Program-made: the position numbers and the translations under genes
Notes under the pieces: generated by a model
Told to the model about the DNA's origin: nothing
What the model saw: the letters and a program-made list of their open reading frames with translations, nothing else
The model's database searches: none
NCBI RefSeq assembly: GCF_014204865.1
Contig: NZ_JACHMG010000001.1
Span: 4,924,501-4,988,500, forward strand
DNA length: 64,000 bases
Direction of reading: 5' to 3'
DNA from: Amycolatopsis jiangsuensis
Lineage (GTDB): Bacteria; Actinomycetota; Actinomycetes; Mycobacteriales; Pseudonocardiaceae
In this document: positions 54,387 to 63,721 of the stretch, piece after piece
How the letters are laid out: every line of letters starts with the position of its first letter
Numbering within the stretch: the first letter of the stretch is position 1

Positions 54387-55973
54387 GCCGCGCAGCCGGC
54401 TCTCTTCCTCGACATACCAGCCACCGACGAGCGCCCCCACGCCGAACACCGCTATCACGATTCCTGCGCCGACGCCGGCACCACCGAACAACGCCACCAC
54501 AGTAACGAGCATCAAGACCAGTCCTCCGGCCATCAATGCACGACCTGCGAAAACGCCTCGGGGCGACGTAGCTGCGACCGCTGCGGGGCGGGTGGGCGTG
54601 GACGTACGCCGGCTCGACCCCGCGTTGCTCTCCGCTGGAGGCGGCACGGGCTCAGCTTGAGCGGTCACCTGCTCGGAGATTGGCACCGCTTCAAGTACCT
54701 GGCGTTCTGGCGCTGTATCCGGCCGACCGGTGGGTAGCGCCTTGGTCCGTGGTACGGCGTGCTCGAAGCCGAGTGCGGCCGGTGCAGCCGCCAGCTCGAG
54801 CACCTGCGCACCCAGCTCGACGGCTCTCGGAACACGCGGGTCCGTCCCCGGCACATCTGGGCCATAGACCAAGTGTGTAACCGACGCGGTCAGCTTCTTG
54901 GCCAGCTGGACCCCTTCAGCGAGTATCTGTGCGCGCAACCGGTCGGCACCGGCGCTTGCGCCCAGGACCAATACCCGGGTGGCTTTTCGCCGACCGCCAG
55001 TGGGGCGAAGGTCCATCACCACCTCCGAAACCCCGAGTGCACCGGCGATCTGATGCAACTCGCGATGTTCGTCGGCAGTGACCACACCATCCGACTCCGC
55101 CACCGCCCGCACCGCGGAGGCGAACTCGACATGGAGCCGGCGCACCTCCACCTCGGGTATCCCCGCCGCTGCGGCCAGCCGAGCGAGCGACCACCCTTCG
55201 TCCTCCGAAAGGAACTGATCGCTTACCGCCTCGGCGAGGAGATCGAGATACGCCTGGGTCGCCGTCGCGCCGGCGCCGCCGGAGTCGGTGGAAATCCGGT
55301 CCACCACGCCGGCCATCCAGCCTTTCTCCACCATGGCCTCGTCCGGTCTGCGCATGATCGTCGCGCCGCCGGCGAACCGGGGTAACGAGGGGAAACGCGG
55401 TGCCGAAGCGAACCCCAGCCCGTGCACACCGGCCAACGCGAGCACCACCTGCGCACAAGCCCGTGCAGACGGCGCAGCGAGGTATCCGGGAAAGTCCGCG
55501 ATACCGAGCGCATGCGCGACGGTGGCAAGGCGGTAGTTGGGCAGCCGCAGGGTGGTCCGAGCCGCGTCGACGAGCGAAACACCGGGCAAGGCCGGCAGCG
55601 TAACCCCCAGCCGGGTCACTTCCGCGTTCAGGAAAGCTCGAGTCGACGGCAGGTCGTGCAGCACGACGATGGCGTTTCGGCACAGGTCGAGCATCGGTCC
55701 GAGGACGTCCGCGAACCCAGGCGCACCTTGGAGGTCCATGCCGGTGATCCGGTGCGGGCCACGCCATCCGGCGGCGCGGCGTTCCTGCGGGTCGACCAAG
55801 GTCGAGAACTCTCCGAGGAGGGTCCCGTCACCCCGGTACCGCACGACACCGACCTCGATGATCCGCCCGCTACGCAGACCGGTGGTCTTCACGTCGATCG
55901 CGGCGAACTCGAGATCTTGGGCAGAAATCCGGCCGCTCGGGATCAGCGGCACTACTTCAATCAAGTCGGCCAT
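54375..55973 (-). CDS. Degenerate DnaQ-like exonuclease with TerB-like, BRCT-like and membrane segments
   Basis: A 532-residue multidomain protein. Residues 20-185 have the DEDDh exonuclease fold, but the catalytic signature is broken: the usual DxE in motif I is Asp27-Val-Lys29 (AAIDVKTTG), motif II lacks the expected FD, and motif III lacks the His/Asp pair (SARACAQVV). A helical TerB-like region follows (about 235-320), then a BRCT-like domain (about 325-400, RVLVLGASAGADRL), a Pro-rich linker and two C-terminal membrane segments (about 480-520). It is probably a membrane-tethered binding protein rather than a nuclease. Partners are unknown. Confidence 0.8.
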   Translation of the reverse strand: MADLIEVVPLIPSGRISAQDLEFAAIDVKTTGLRSGRIIEVGVVRYRGDGTLLGEFSTLVDPQERRAAGWRGPHRITGMDLQGAPGFADVLGPMLDLCRNAIVVLHDLPSTRAFLNAEVTRLGVTLPALPGVSLVDAARTTLRLPNYRLATVAHALGIADFPGYLAAPSARACAQVVLALAGVHGLGFASAPRFPSLPRFAGGATIMRRPDEAMVEKGWMAGVVDRISTDSGGAGATATQAYLDLLAEAVSDQFLSEDEGWSLARLAAAAGIPEVEVRRLHVEFASAVRAVAESDGVVTADEHRELHQIAGALGVSEVVMDLRPTGGRRKATRVLVLGASAGADRLRAQILAEGVQLAKKLTASVTHLVYGPDVPGTDPRVPRAVELGAQVLELAAAPAALGFEHAVPRTKALPTGRPDTAPERQVLEAVPISEQVTAQAEPVPPPAESNAGSSRRTSTPTRPAAVAATSPRGVFAGRALMAGGLVLMLVTVVALFGGAGVGAGIVIAVFGVGALVGGWYVEEESRLRGSSR

Positions 55974-56194
55974 CGTGCTCGCGCTTCCTCTCCGGCGATT
56001 CCGGAAAATATCGCCCACGTCCGCTGATTCGTCACCACATCCGGCTCGAAAACCAGCTTTTGTGACGGTCTTGTGACCAAATTCCTCGGCTGTTCAGGTG
56101 ATGATGAACAGTTGCGCGTCTCGGGCGTAACGCCGACCTGGGTTTCCGCGAAGACCCTTCGGCACACCGAATCCAGAAACGAGGATTTCCGCCC

Positions 56195-57001
56195 ATGCAC
56201 CCGACCCCGGATCTCTCGGCACGCCCGCGGAAGCGGATGCCGAAGTGGCTGATGAGCACTCTCGGCGTTTTCGCGATCCTGTTCGTACTGGGTGCAGTCT
56301 TCGGCAAGACGCCGGAACCGGCACCGCAGCCAGTGGCCGCACCAGCCGCCTCGGCCGAAGTGATTCCGCCGAGCACCTCGGTACCCCCACCGATCACCTA
56401 CCGCGTAAGCCAGGTGACCGATGGGGCCACAGTCGAACTCGCAGGCAGCGACGGCAGCCACCGCACAGTGCATGTGCTCGGAATAGCCGTCGCGACTGGG
56501 AGCAACTGCTATGCCGCGGAGACCGCCACGTGGGCCACCACGAAGCTGATCGGTTCGACCGTACACATCACCACCGACACTGCCACCGGAGTGGCGTTCA
56601 GCTTGGACGATGGCACCGATTACGCCACTGCCGCGCTCGAAAACGGTTACGCTCAGCTCGCCTCCGACGCAGCCTCGGCCACGCTGCGCGACGCGGAAAC
56701 CGTCGCCCGTCAAGCAGTCAGCGGGCTGTGGGCCGCACCGTGCAAAGGGCTGATCACCGCACCGACCCCGCAACCCCCGGCCCAGCAAGCGAAGCCTGCG
56801 CCCACGAAAAAGACCACCACGCATGCGGCACCTCCTCCTCGGACGACCGAAGAAGAACCTGCGCCGGCACCCGCACCCGAATCGATCTACTATAAAAACT
56901 GCGCTGCCGCGCGAGCCGCAGGCGCGGCACCGCTTCATGCCGGCGAACCCGGATACAGTCGCAAACTCGACCGCGACGGAGATGGTGTCGCCTGTGAATA
57001 A
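56195..57001 (+). CDS. Secreted SNase-like protein with C-terminal excalibur domain
   Basis: A 268-residue exported protein. An N-terminal membrane anchor or signal lies at about 18-38. A thermonuclease-like beta-barrel follows (about 65-185, YRVSQVTDGATVELAG), but the arginines and acids of active SNase are not obvious. A Pro/Thr-rich linker leads to an excalibur calcium-binding domain (YYKNCAAARAAGAAPLHAG, then DRDGDGVACE). Its TAA stop (56999-57001) is the exact insertion point of the IS5-type element, so the coding sequence is complete but its downstream region has been displaced. Confidence 0.87.
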   Translation: MHPTPDLSARPRKRMPKWLMSTLGVFAILFVLGAVFGKTPEPAPQPVAAPAASAEVIPPSTSVPPPITYRVSQVTDGATVELAGSDGSHRTVHVLGIAVATGSNCYAAETATWATTKLIGSTVHITTDTATGVAFSLDDGTDYATAALENGYAQLASDAASATLRDAETVARQAVSGLWAAPCKGLITAPTPQPPAQQAKPAPTKKTTTHAAPPPRTTEEEPAPAPAPESIYYKNCAAARAAGAAPLHAGEPGYSRKLDRDGDGVACE

Positions 57002-57051
57002 GAGCGTGTCTCACTTGGTTGTTGGTTGAGGTGTGGGCATGATCATGAGCT

Positions 57052-57860
57052 GTGATGGACGAGTTGTCGCGACGGCTGGTGCCCGACGAGTTGTGGGCGC
57101 TGGTCGAACCGTTGATCCCGCCGGGAAAGACGCGCCCGCAGGGTGGCGGCATGTCACGAGTGGGCGACCGGGCGGTGTTCACCGCGATCGTGTTCGTGCT
57201 GACCAGCGGCTGCGCCTGGCGACATCTGCCGCCCAGCTTCGGGGTCACCGTGCCGACAGCGCATCGGCGGTTCACCGAGTGGACCAAGGTCGGCCTGTGG
57301 CGCGATGTGCACCGGGCGGTGCTGGACGAACTTGGCGGCAAGGGCATGATCGACTGGTCGCGTGCGGTCCTGGACGGAGCATCCGTCAGGGCCAAAAGGG
57401 GGGCGGTCTGACCGGTCGGAGCCCGGTCGATCGCGGCAAGCCCGGCTCGAAGATCCATGTGCTGTCCGACCGGGCCGGACTTCCGTTAACCGTTGGGATC
57501 TCCGCGGCCAACACTCACGACAGTCACGCGCTCAGACCCTTGGTCAACGCGCTGCCGCCGATCCGGTCTCGCCGCGGACCGCGCCGCCGGAAACCGGCCA
57601 AGCTCCACGCCGACAAGGCCTACGACATCCCAGCCCTACGCGACTGGCTCCGCCGGCGCGGGATCATCCCGCGCATCGCCCGCAAAGGTATCGAATCCAC
57701 CGAGAAACTCGGAAGACACCGGTGGGTGATCGAACGGTCCATCGCCTGGCTGACCAGCTACCGGCGCCTGACCATCCGCTACGAACGCAAACCCAGCCAC
57801 TACCTCGCCTTCCTCACCCTCGCCGCCACCATCACCTGTTACAAGAAACTCGCCAAATGA
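57052..57860 (+). CDS. IS5-family transposase, two frames joined by -1 frameshift
   Basis: The first frame (57052-57411) gives the N-terminal DNA-binding part (LVPDELWALVEPLIPP, TSGCAWRHLPPSFG) and the first catalytic Asp in MIDWSRAVLDGASVRAKRG. It ends in a stop, and the second frame continues from about 57400 to 57860 with SKIHVLSDRAGLPLTV, the second Asp in LHADKAYD and the glutamate in RWVIERSIAWL. The run AAAAGGGGGG at 57394-57403 is a classic -1 slip site used by IS427-group elements, so a fused product of about 269 residues is expected. All catalytic residues are present. Confidence 0.88.
57394..57403 (+). other. Programmed -1 frameshift site
   Basis: Four A followed by six G, placed 6 bases before the stop of the first transposase frame and inside the overlap with the second. 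Slippage by one base backward joins the two frames. The site type is well known for IS5/IS427 transposases; use of the site here is inferred. Confidence 0.75.
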
Positions 57861-57916
57861 GACACGCTCTAAGTGAGCATTCGGTGGCGCCGGCCCGTAC
57901 CGACGCCACCGACAAT

Positions 57917-58768
57917 TCACAACGGAGCGATATTCTCCTCGAGATCGTTCAACAGCGCGTGCATCGGTCCCCAGCAGAGCATTACGCTGTCCCGGTCGAA
58001 CCTAGGCTGCTCCGACAATTCTTTGCGTGGGTGCACGAAATTGCGGAAGTCGCGTACCGTGTCCACGAATTTCGCAGCATCGAGCTGAATCCAGTCCTTA
58101 CCGTGCGCAAGGTCGATCAGCTCCTTGAGGCTGACTCTCCCGGCGTCTTTACGTCCACCTTTTCCGCGAGGATCCGGGAACCCTTTTTCGCGCAGTTCCG
58201 CATCGCGTTCCAGCAACAACTGGAGCAACAATCCTTCGACCAGGCTGCCAATACCGATCACAGCCATCGTATAGGCGCCCCCGGACTCGCAAATCCGGGT
58301 CTCGTCGAGCCGGCGCACCAGCATGTCGACAGTCACCGGGTCGGCGAACAACCGTTCCAGGCGGTTGCGGAAGTCCGCGGGCTCACTGAACGTCGCCCGA
58401 GTCCCGTCCTTGCTGAGCTGACCGATCACCGGCCGGCCGGACACATAGGTCACCACCAGGTCCTCCGGAGCCAGCTTGTCATTCACCGTAACCCGGAATT
58501 CCTCGGCGACCACCGCGCCGCCGTCATACTCGATCGGATCGCAGACCCGGCACAGCAACCGCTCGATCTCCGCCCGGTCTTCCCGGCGTTCCTCGATATG
58601 TTCTCGCAACCACGGAATCCGTGGAGACCCGTCGTACTCCGGCGGGTCCACCCAACCGGCGTTTGCCAGCAGCTCGGCCAGCTCCGCGCCTCGGCGTTCG
58701 TAGGGACCGCCGAGATCGGCGATCGCCTCGGCCAGCTTTCCGATCGTACGCGGGTCGAGCGGGAACAT
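57917..58768 (-). CDS. HEPN-like partner protein of the helicase-nuclease
   Basis: A 283-residue protein. The N-terminal half has a small helical module (LAELLANAGW, DGSPRIPWLREHIEERRED) of a type often found before HEPN or Abi domains. The C-terminal half is helical and ends with VRDFRNFVHPRKE (Arg239, Arg242, Asn243, His246), close to the RxxxxH ribonuclease motif of HEPN proteins, preceded by MAVIGIGSLVEGLLLQLL. A HEPN-type RNase or abortive-infection effector is the best guess. Its ATG overlaps the stop of the helicase gene (TGATG), so the two are translated together. Confidence 0.75.
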   Translation of the reverse strand: MFPLDPRTIGKLAEAIADLGGPYERRGAELAELLANAGWVDPPEYDGSPRIPWLREHIEERREDRAEIERLLCRVCDPIEYDGGAVVAEEFRVTVNDKLAPEDLVVTYVSGRPVIGQLSKDGTRATFSEPADFRNRLERLFADPVTVDMLVRRLDETRICESGGAYTMAVIGIGSLVEGLLLQLLLERDAELREKGFPDPRGKGGRKDAGRVSLKELIDLAHGKDWIQLDAAKFVDTVRDFRNFVHPRKELSEQPRFDRDSVMLCWGPMHALLNDLEENIAPL

Positions 58769-61700
58769 CAGTTCTCCTTCTTGTCGGCTAGGTCCTGAGC
58801 TATCTCGACGGCCCGGGTGAGCCGGGTGACGATCTTCTGGCCCCGCCGCTTGAACCCGAGCTCGGTCATCGCCTGCTGTAGGCGGACTTCCCGATCGAGC
58901 AACAACAGGTCGGACATCAACCAGAGGCAAAGCTCGATCAGCTGCGCCTCGCTGTACTCCTGGATGGGCGACCCAGCGGGCACATTCGGTCGCGGCCCAC
59001 GCTCGGCAGCAGCCGGTACCACCGGCGCAGCGGGTACAACCGGTGCCGCCTCGACCCGTTCGGCATCCGGATCGGCCATCGCCTCCTCCCACGCCTTGAC
59101 GATTCGGTCTGTCTCGGCAACCGGGTCGGCAAACCAGGCCGATGACCACAACCGGTGAAACCGCCACCCCAGGTGCTCGAGGTGCGCTTGCCGGAGCCGA
59201 TCCCGGTCCCGCGCGCTCGGCGACCGGTGATAACGCTCGCCATCGGCCTCCACCGCGAGCACCATGCGGCCGGGCGTGCTGCGATGGGCAAGCGCGAAGT
59301 CGATGCGATATCCGGAAAAACCCCACTGCGGGTGCACCGGCACACCGCGCCCTCGCAACGCAACTTCGATGGCCTGCTCGAACCCATTGAGTTCGACCTG
59401 CTCGATGCGACCGACCTCGTCGATCCGGCCGTGCGCAGCGGCGAACTCCAAGTACCTGCGCAGCAGTTCGGTACCGGTGACCCGATCCGACGGTTCAAGG
59501 TCATGCGCGGTGAACGACGACACCACGGTCATCCGCCGCTTGGCTCGAGTGACCGCAACGTTGAGACGTCGTTCACTTCCATCGAAGTTGAGCACCCCGA
59601 AACCGGTACGGTTCACCTTCCCGGTCGCATCTCTGGCGACGCCGACGCTGAGGATGATCGCGTCCCGTTCGTCCCCCTGCACGCTTTCCAAGTTCTTGAC
59701 GAAGAACCGGCGACCGACCGGCACTTCGGCAGAGAAGAACCCGGCGAGTTCCGGAGACTGCCCGCGGGCTTCTCGTAACGCTCGTTCGATCCGTGCCTGG
59801 TGGGGGGCTCCGGGAGTGATCACGCCAAGGCTCTCATCCGGCCGCGAACGCGCGTGTTCGAGCACCAGCTCCACTACTCTGGCGACTTCGGCGGGTGCTG
59901 AACCACGTTGCCCAGGCGATGCCGCACCGTCCACCACTTCCAAGGTGACCGGGCTGCCCTGGTGCGCACCGGGAAAAGTGACCAGGCGATCGCCGTAGAT
60001 TTCTCGGTTGGAGAAGGCGATGAGCCGCTCGTCGGCACTGCGGTAGTGCCAGCGCAACATCTGGCTGTTCGGCAGGACCGGACGCAATGCGGTGAGCACC
60101 GACTCGTAGTCTGAGAGCTCCTCGATGTCCGCATCGTCTTCGCCGGTTTCATCGTCGACCAGCACCTTGTCGAAATAGCTGCTCGGCGGCAGTTGCCGCT
60201 CGTCTCCGGCCACCACAAGCCGGTGTCCACGCATGATCGAGGTGATCGCATCGTGTGGCCGGATCTGGCTTGCCTCGTCGAAGACCACCAGGTCGAACAG
60301 GCGCTCGGCAGGCAACATCCGGCTCACCACCAGCGGTGACATCGCCCAGCACGGCCGCACAGCCAGTAGTACGTCCGGCGCCCGCTCGACCAGTTTGCGG
60401 ATGGGCAGGTGCCGAGAACGCAGACTTGCCTGCCGCTTGAGCACTTGCGCCTGTGCCGAGAAGGTGTCCCGTGCCTCCATCGCCTGCCGAGCCACGTGCC
60501 GCCGCACCCGAGCCGCGGAGAGCTGCAGGTGCGCGTGGTCGGCTTCCCGGAACTCCGCCAGCACGCGCGTCTGCTGATCGGCCACGAATTCACGCAACGC
60601 CGGTACGGTCAGGCGTAGCTCGACCTCGACCGACTCCAGCCAGGCTCGCTCGAACGCCGTCCAGGCCTGGTCCGGGTCGAGCCGTTGCTCGGCGATCTGT
60701 TTCACCAGACTGCCGAGTCCCAGCCGACCGAACTCATCGGCCAGTGCGGTCAACGTGGGCATCTGGATCAAAGTCTCGCGATCGCCGGACAGCTCGGACA
60801 GCGCACGTTCGATGTCCGGGGTGGTGCCGGTCTCCAGAACAGGACTGCAGGCCGAGGCCGCAACCGCGGCAAGCTGGCGACGCAACTCGGTGTACTGCCC
60901 CATCATCTCGGCCAAACCGGTCACGTGTGCCGGCTGAGTGTGCACGCCGCCCAGCGCGCGCCACCGGTCCCGTTGCTCGACCACCTGAACCAGACATGCG
61001 TGCAGCTCAGCGCGCTTTCGAAGACCTTGAGTGGACATCGCACGCAGTTGCTTCAAGAAAGCTCGGCGGTGCTTCCAAGACATCGTCCGCTGGTCCTTCG
61101 CCCGGGTGGCCCGATCCGCCGTCGCGAACCAGAAGGCCTCGAGCTGAGTTCCGAAAATGTCCGAGCCGAAGGCCTGCACTGTGCCCGACACCTGGTCGAG
61201 AAGTTCGAGCACCACCTGCCAACCGGAGATGTCCCGGGGTTCGGCCAGACCAGTCCGGCCCAGCAAAGCTCGCATACCGGACTTGCCGTTCTGCAACGTC
61301 TTGCCGGCGAGCTCGTCGAGTTCCACAAGCACCCGCCGCACGTCGCCCTCGGAGCGGATGTTCGCGCGGCACCAGGGCGTTTCCTCGTTGACCACCCGCA
61401 AGCCGCCAAGACTGACATACCGCCGCAGCTTGTCCTGGAGGCCGAGCACCACGTCCCGGTTCAACGCCTCGAGCTGCGCACCGCGGAACCCGGTCGCGAC
61501 CGCCGGGCCGGGCCCGAGCGCCAGTAGCCGTTCCCGCACCTGATATGCGCTCAGCCCCCAGGGGTCGCGTAGTGTGTGTAGCGCGCCGGAATGGTCGAGC
61601 AGACGTTGCCGCGAATGGACCAGCCGCTCCTGCACGTGTGCGGCGTCCACCCACCCCTGCTGGGCCAGCCGGTCCAAGCTGTCCCCGAGCTGCTTGGCGA

Positions 61701-62808
61701 CCTCCCGCTTAGTCGCCTTCTGCTGATGCAAGTCGAGCACCAGGCCATCCAGATCGACGTCGGCGAGCCGGTTCACCACCGCTTCAATGGCCGCCTGCTT
61801 CTCTGCCACAAAGAGGACTTTCTTCCCCATCGCGGCAGCTCCCGCGATGATGTTCGCGATGGTCTGGCTTTTTCCGGTACCTGGGGGTCCCTCGAGAAAA
61901 ACGTGCCGCCCGGCCAACGCGGCGGCGATCGCGTGATGCTGTGAAGAATCAGCATCTTGGACGAGAAACTCCTCCGAAGGAGGTGAATTGTCGACGGACG
62001 GCGCGACGAAGTCCGTGGATTCTTGCGCCAGCTCCGTAGCCGCCTGCTGATCACCGGCCAGGGCCGCGATCAAATCGTGGCTCGCCAGTAGTTCCGTTGC
62101 CGCAGCCAGGTCCTCGACCATGGGCAACTTCGCGTAGTTGAAGACCCCGACCACCACGGCACGTTCCAGAGTCAACTCGATGCCTTGCTCCGCCGCTGTA
62201 TGCGCGAGCCTGCCGAACACCGCTTCGACCTGAGCCTCCAGACCGGTCTCCTCGGCGAAGACGGCCTCGACGTGAGCTGCGAACTCTTCCGGCTCCACCG
62301 CCACTCCGTACTCTTCGTTGAGCACATGCAACAGAATCGGGTTGACCTCGAGGTCGTCGGTGGCTTCGAGGGTGTAGTCGCTCTCGGACGCGGTACGGGG
62401 CCGGATCGCCATCGGACGCAGGAGCAGCGGTGCCCGAAGCCGGAGTACCGGCTTTGCTCCTTTGTGCTGCTCAGGAGACGTGCGGACGAAGCCTGATGCC
62501 AACCGTCCGACCTCGACTCCCTGTTCCTCCTCGAACAACTGGATCTTCCGGCTGAGCGCCCGTGCGCGGACACAGGCTTCACGGTGCCGCTGCTGGTCCG
62601 GGAAGAGCTTGCGCAACGGCACTTTCTCCCCTGCCAGGACCGCCGCCGCCACGACCGGATCAGCGTCGGTGAGGTCGAGACTGCCCTGCTTCGTGTTCTT
62701 GAACGCGAGCATCGTGTTGGACGTGGTGAAGTCGATCAGCCTCTTGCGCCATCCTTCGGCGGCCCCAGCGACCAACTGGAGCCGCCGCGGATCGATCTCC
62801 GCGGTCAT
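58768..62808 (-). CDS. SF1 helicase (DUF4011-type) fused to a Vsr/PD-(D/E)XK nuclease
   Basis: A 1346-residue protein. Residues 1-120 form a DUF4011-like head (WRKRLIDFTTSNTMLAF). The split SF1 helicase has Walker A GPPGTGKSQT (Lys313), the DEAS box at 844-847 (VVFDEASQI), GDERQLPPSSYF, and the late motifs LESVQGDERDAIILSVG and RRLNVAVTRAKR. After it comes a Vsr/DUF559-like nuclease with YRIDFAL (Asp1170) and VLAVEADG (Glu1187), then a helical tail. This architecture occurs in putative anti-phage and DNA-processing islands. The ATG at 62808 starts the DUF4011 head. A HEPN-like gene follows in the same operon. Confidence 0.9.
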   Translation of the reverse strand: MTAEIDPRRLQLVAGAAEGWRKRLIDFTTSNTMLAFKNTKQGSLDLTDADPVVAAAVLAGEKVPLRKLFPDQQRHREACVRARALSRKIQLFEEEQGVEVGRLASGFVRTSPEQHKGAKPVLRLRAPLLLRPMAIRPRTASESDYTLEATDDLEVNPILLHVLNEEYGVAVEPEEFAAHVEAVFAEETGLEAQVEAVFGRLAHTAAEQGIELTLERAVVVGVFNYAKLPMVEDLAAATELLASHDLIAALAGDQQAATELAQESTDFVAPSVDNSPPSEEFLVQDADSSQHHAIAAALAGRHVFLEGPPGTGKSQTIANIIAGAAAMGKKVLFVAEKQAAIEAVVNRLADVDLDGLVLDLHQQKATKREVAKQLGDSLDRLAQQGWVDAAHVQERLVHSRQRLLDHSGALHTLRDPWGLSAYQVRERLLALGPGPAVATGFRGAQLEALNRDVVLGLQDKLRRYVSLGGLRVVNEETPWCRANIRSEGDVRRVLVELDELAGKTLQNGKSGMRALLGRTGLAEPRDISGWQVVLELLDQVSGTVQAFGSDIFGTQLEAFWFATADRATRAKDQRTMSWKHRRAFLKQLRAMSTQGLRKRAELHACLVQVVEQRDRWRALGGVHTQPAHVTGLAEMMGQYTELRRQLAAVAASACSPVLETGTTPDIERALSELSGDRETLIQMPTLTALADEFGRLGLGSLVKQIAEQRLDPDQAWTAFERAWLESVEVELRLTVPALREFVADQQTRVLAEFREADHAHLQLSAARVRRHVARQAMEARDTFSAQAQVLKRQASLRSRHLPIRKLVERAPDVLLAVRPCWAMSPLVVSRMLPAERLFDLVVFDEASQIRPHDAITSIMRGHRLVVAGDERQLPPSSYFDKVLVDDETGEDDADIEELSDYESVLTALRPVLPNSQMLRWHYRSADERLIAFSNREIYGDRLVTFPGAHQGSPVTLEVVDGAASPGQRGSAPAEVARVVELVLEHARSRPDESLGVITPGAPHQARIERALREARGQSPELAGFFSAEVPVGRRFFVKNLESVQGDERDAIILSVGVARDATGKVNRTGFGVLNFDGSERRLNVAVTRAKRRMTVVSSFTAHDLEPSDRVTGTELLRRYLEFAAAHGRIDEVGRIEQVELNGFEQAIEVALRGRGVPVHPQWGFSGYRIDFALAHRSTPGRMVLAVEADGERYHRSPSARDRDRLRQAHLEHLGWRFHRLWSSAWFADPVAETDRIVKAWEEAMADPDAERVEAAPVVPAAPVVPAAAERGPRPNVPAGSPIQEYSEAQLIELCLWLMSDLLLLDREVRLQQAMTELGFKRRGQKIVTRLTRAVEIAQDLADKKEN

Positions 62809-63094
62809 CCCGCTTCCCCTCGGCAGAACGGTTGTCGGACCTGGTATCGCCCAGGGCCCGTCGTTCTGCGACGAGCCGTACAGAATGACAGATCGGTGCG
62901 CCTCGGCGAAAGAGGCACCTCGGCACACCATTCCGCGACACCGAGAGAAAGGATCGCCGAAGCGGGTGGATTCGTGTCATCGATTGCACAAGATCCACTC
63001 GAACGGCCGCTTCCGGCCGCCGATCCGCAACCGGCTCCCGTGTCCTGCGGCACCACCGGCAGCCACCCCGCCGCGATCGCCGTAACCTGGACAG

Positions 63095-63721
63095 ATGCCG
63101 ATCCAGGTGTTGCTCGTCGACGACCACGAACTGGTCCGGAGGGGGTTGCGCGACCTTCTCGGTGACGAGGCGGATCTCGAGGTCGTCGCCGAGGCCGGGA
63201 GTGTCGAGGAGGCGCTCGCGGTGGCCATGCACGTCGAGCCGGACGTCGCCGTGGTCGATGTGCGGCTCGGGGACGGGGACGGCATCACGCTGTGCCGGGA
63301 GCTGCGGTCCAAGCCGAACCCGCCGGCCTGCCTGATGCTCACCGCGTTCGACGACGAGGAGGCGATGGTCGGCGCGATCATGGCCGGGGCGTCGGGCTAT
63401 CTGCTCAAGCAGGTCCGCGGCCAGGACGTGGTCAACGCGGTGCGCGAGGTGGCCGCCGGCCGGTCGCTGCTCGACCCGGTCAGCACCGCACGCGTGCTCG
63501 ACAAGCTGCGCCATCCGCCCACCGACGAGCTGTCCACCCTCACCGACCGTGAGCGGGACGTGCTGGAGCTCATCGGGCAGGGACTGTCCAACCGCGAGAT
63601 CGCCGAACGCCTGTTTCTGGCCGAGAAGACGGTCAAGAACTACGTCACGTCGGTGCTGGCCAAGCTCGGCATGCAACGCCGCACCCAGGCCGCCGCGTGG
63701 ATCGCCCGCCGCGGCAAGTGA
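63095..63721 (+). CDS. NarL/DevR-type response regulator
   Basis: A 208-residue two-component regulator. The receiver domain (1-120) has DDHELVRRGL, the phosphate-accepting aspartate in VAVVDVRLGDGDG, and LTAFDDEEAM; the LuxR-type helix-turn-helix (about 145-205) has LTDRERDVLELIGQGLSNREIAERLFLAEKTVKNYV in parts. It resembles DevR/DosR regulators. No sensor kinase is in the window. Its stop overlaps the ATG of the next gene (TGATG), which suggests coupling. Confidence 0.94.
   Translation: MPIQVLLVDDHELVRRGLRDLLGDEADLEVVAEAGSVEEALAVAMHVEPDVAVVDVRLGDGDGITLCRELRSKPNPPACLMLTAFDDEEAMVGAIMAGASGYLLKQVRGQDVVNAVREVAAGRSLLDPVSTARVLDKLRHPPTDELSTLTDRERDVLELIGQGLSNREIAERLFLAEKTVKNYVTSVLAKLGMQRRTQAAAWIARRGK

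Larger units (their letters stand above)
57002..57869. mobile_element. IS5-family insertion sequence (IS427-like)
   Basis: An 868-base element with 17-base inverted repeats, GAGCGTGTCTCACTTGG at the left (57002-57018) and a copy with one mismatch at the right end (57853-57869). A 3-base target repeat TAA flanks it (56999-57001 and 57870-57872). It contains a transposase split in two overlapping frames. The left TAA is also the stop codon of the gene before it. Confidence 0.9.

Noticed and set aside
57052..57411. First IS5 transposase frame as a separate complete gene or a dead pseudogene
   Set aside because: The A4G6 slip site and the overlapping second frame with intact catalytic residues fit programmed frameshifting better than decay.
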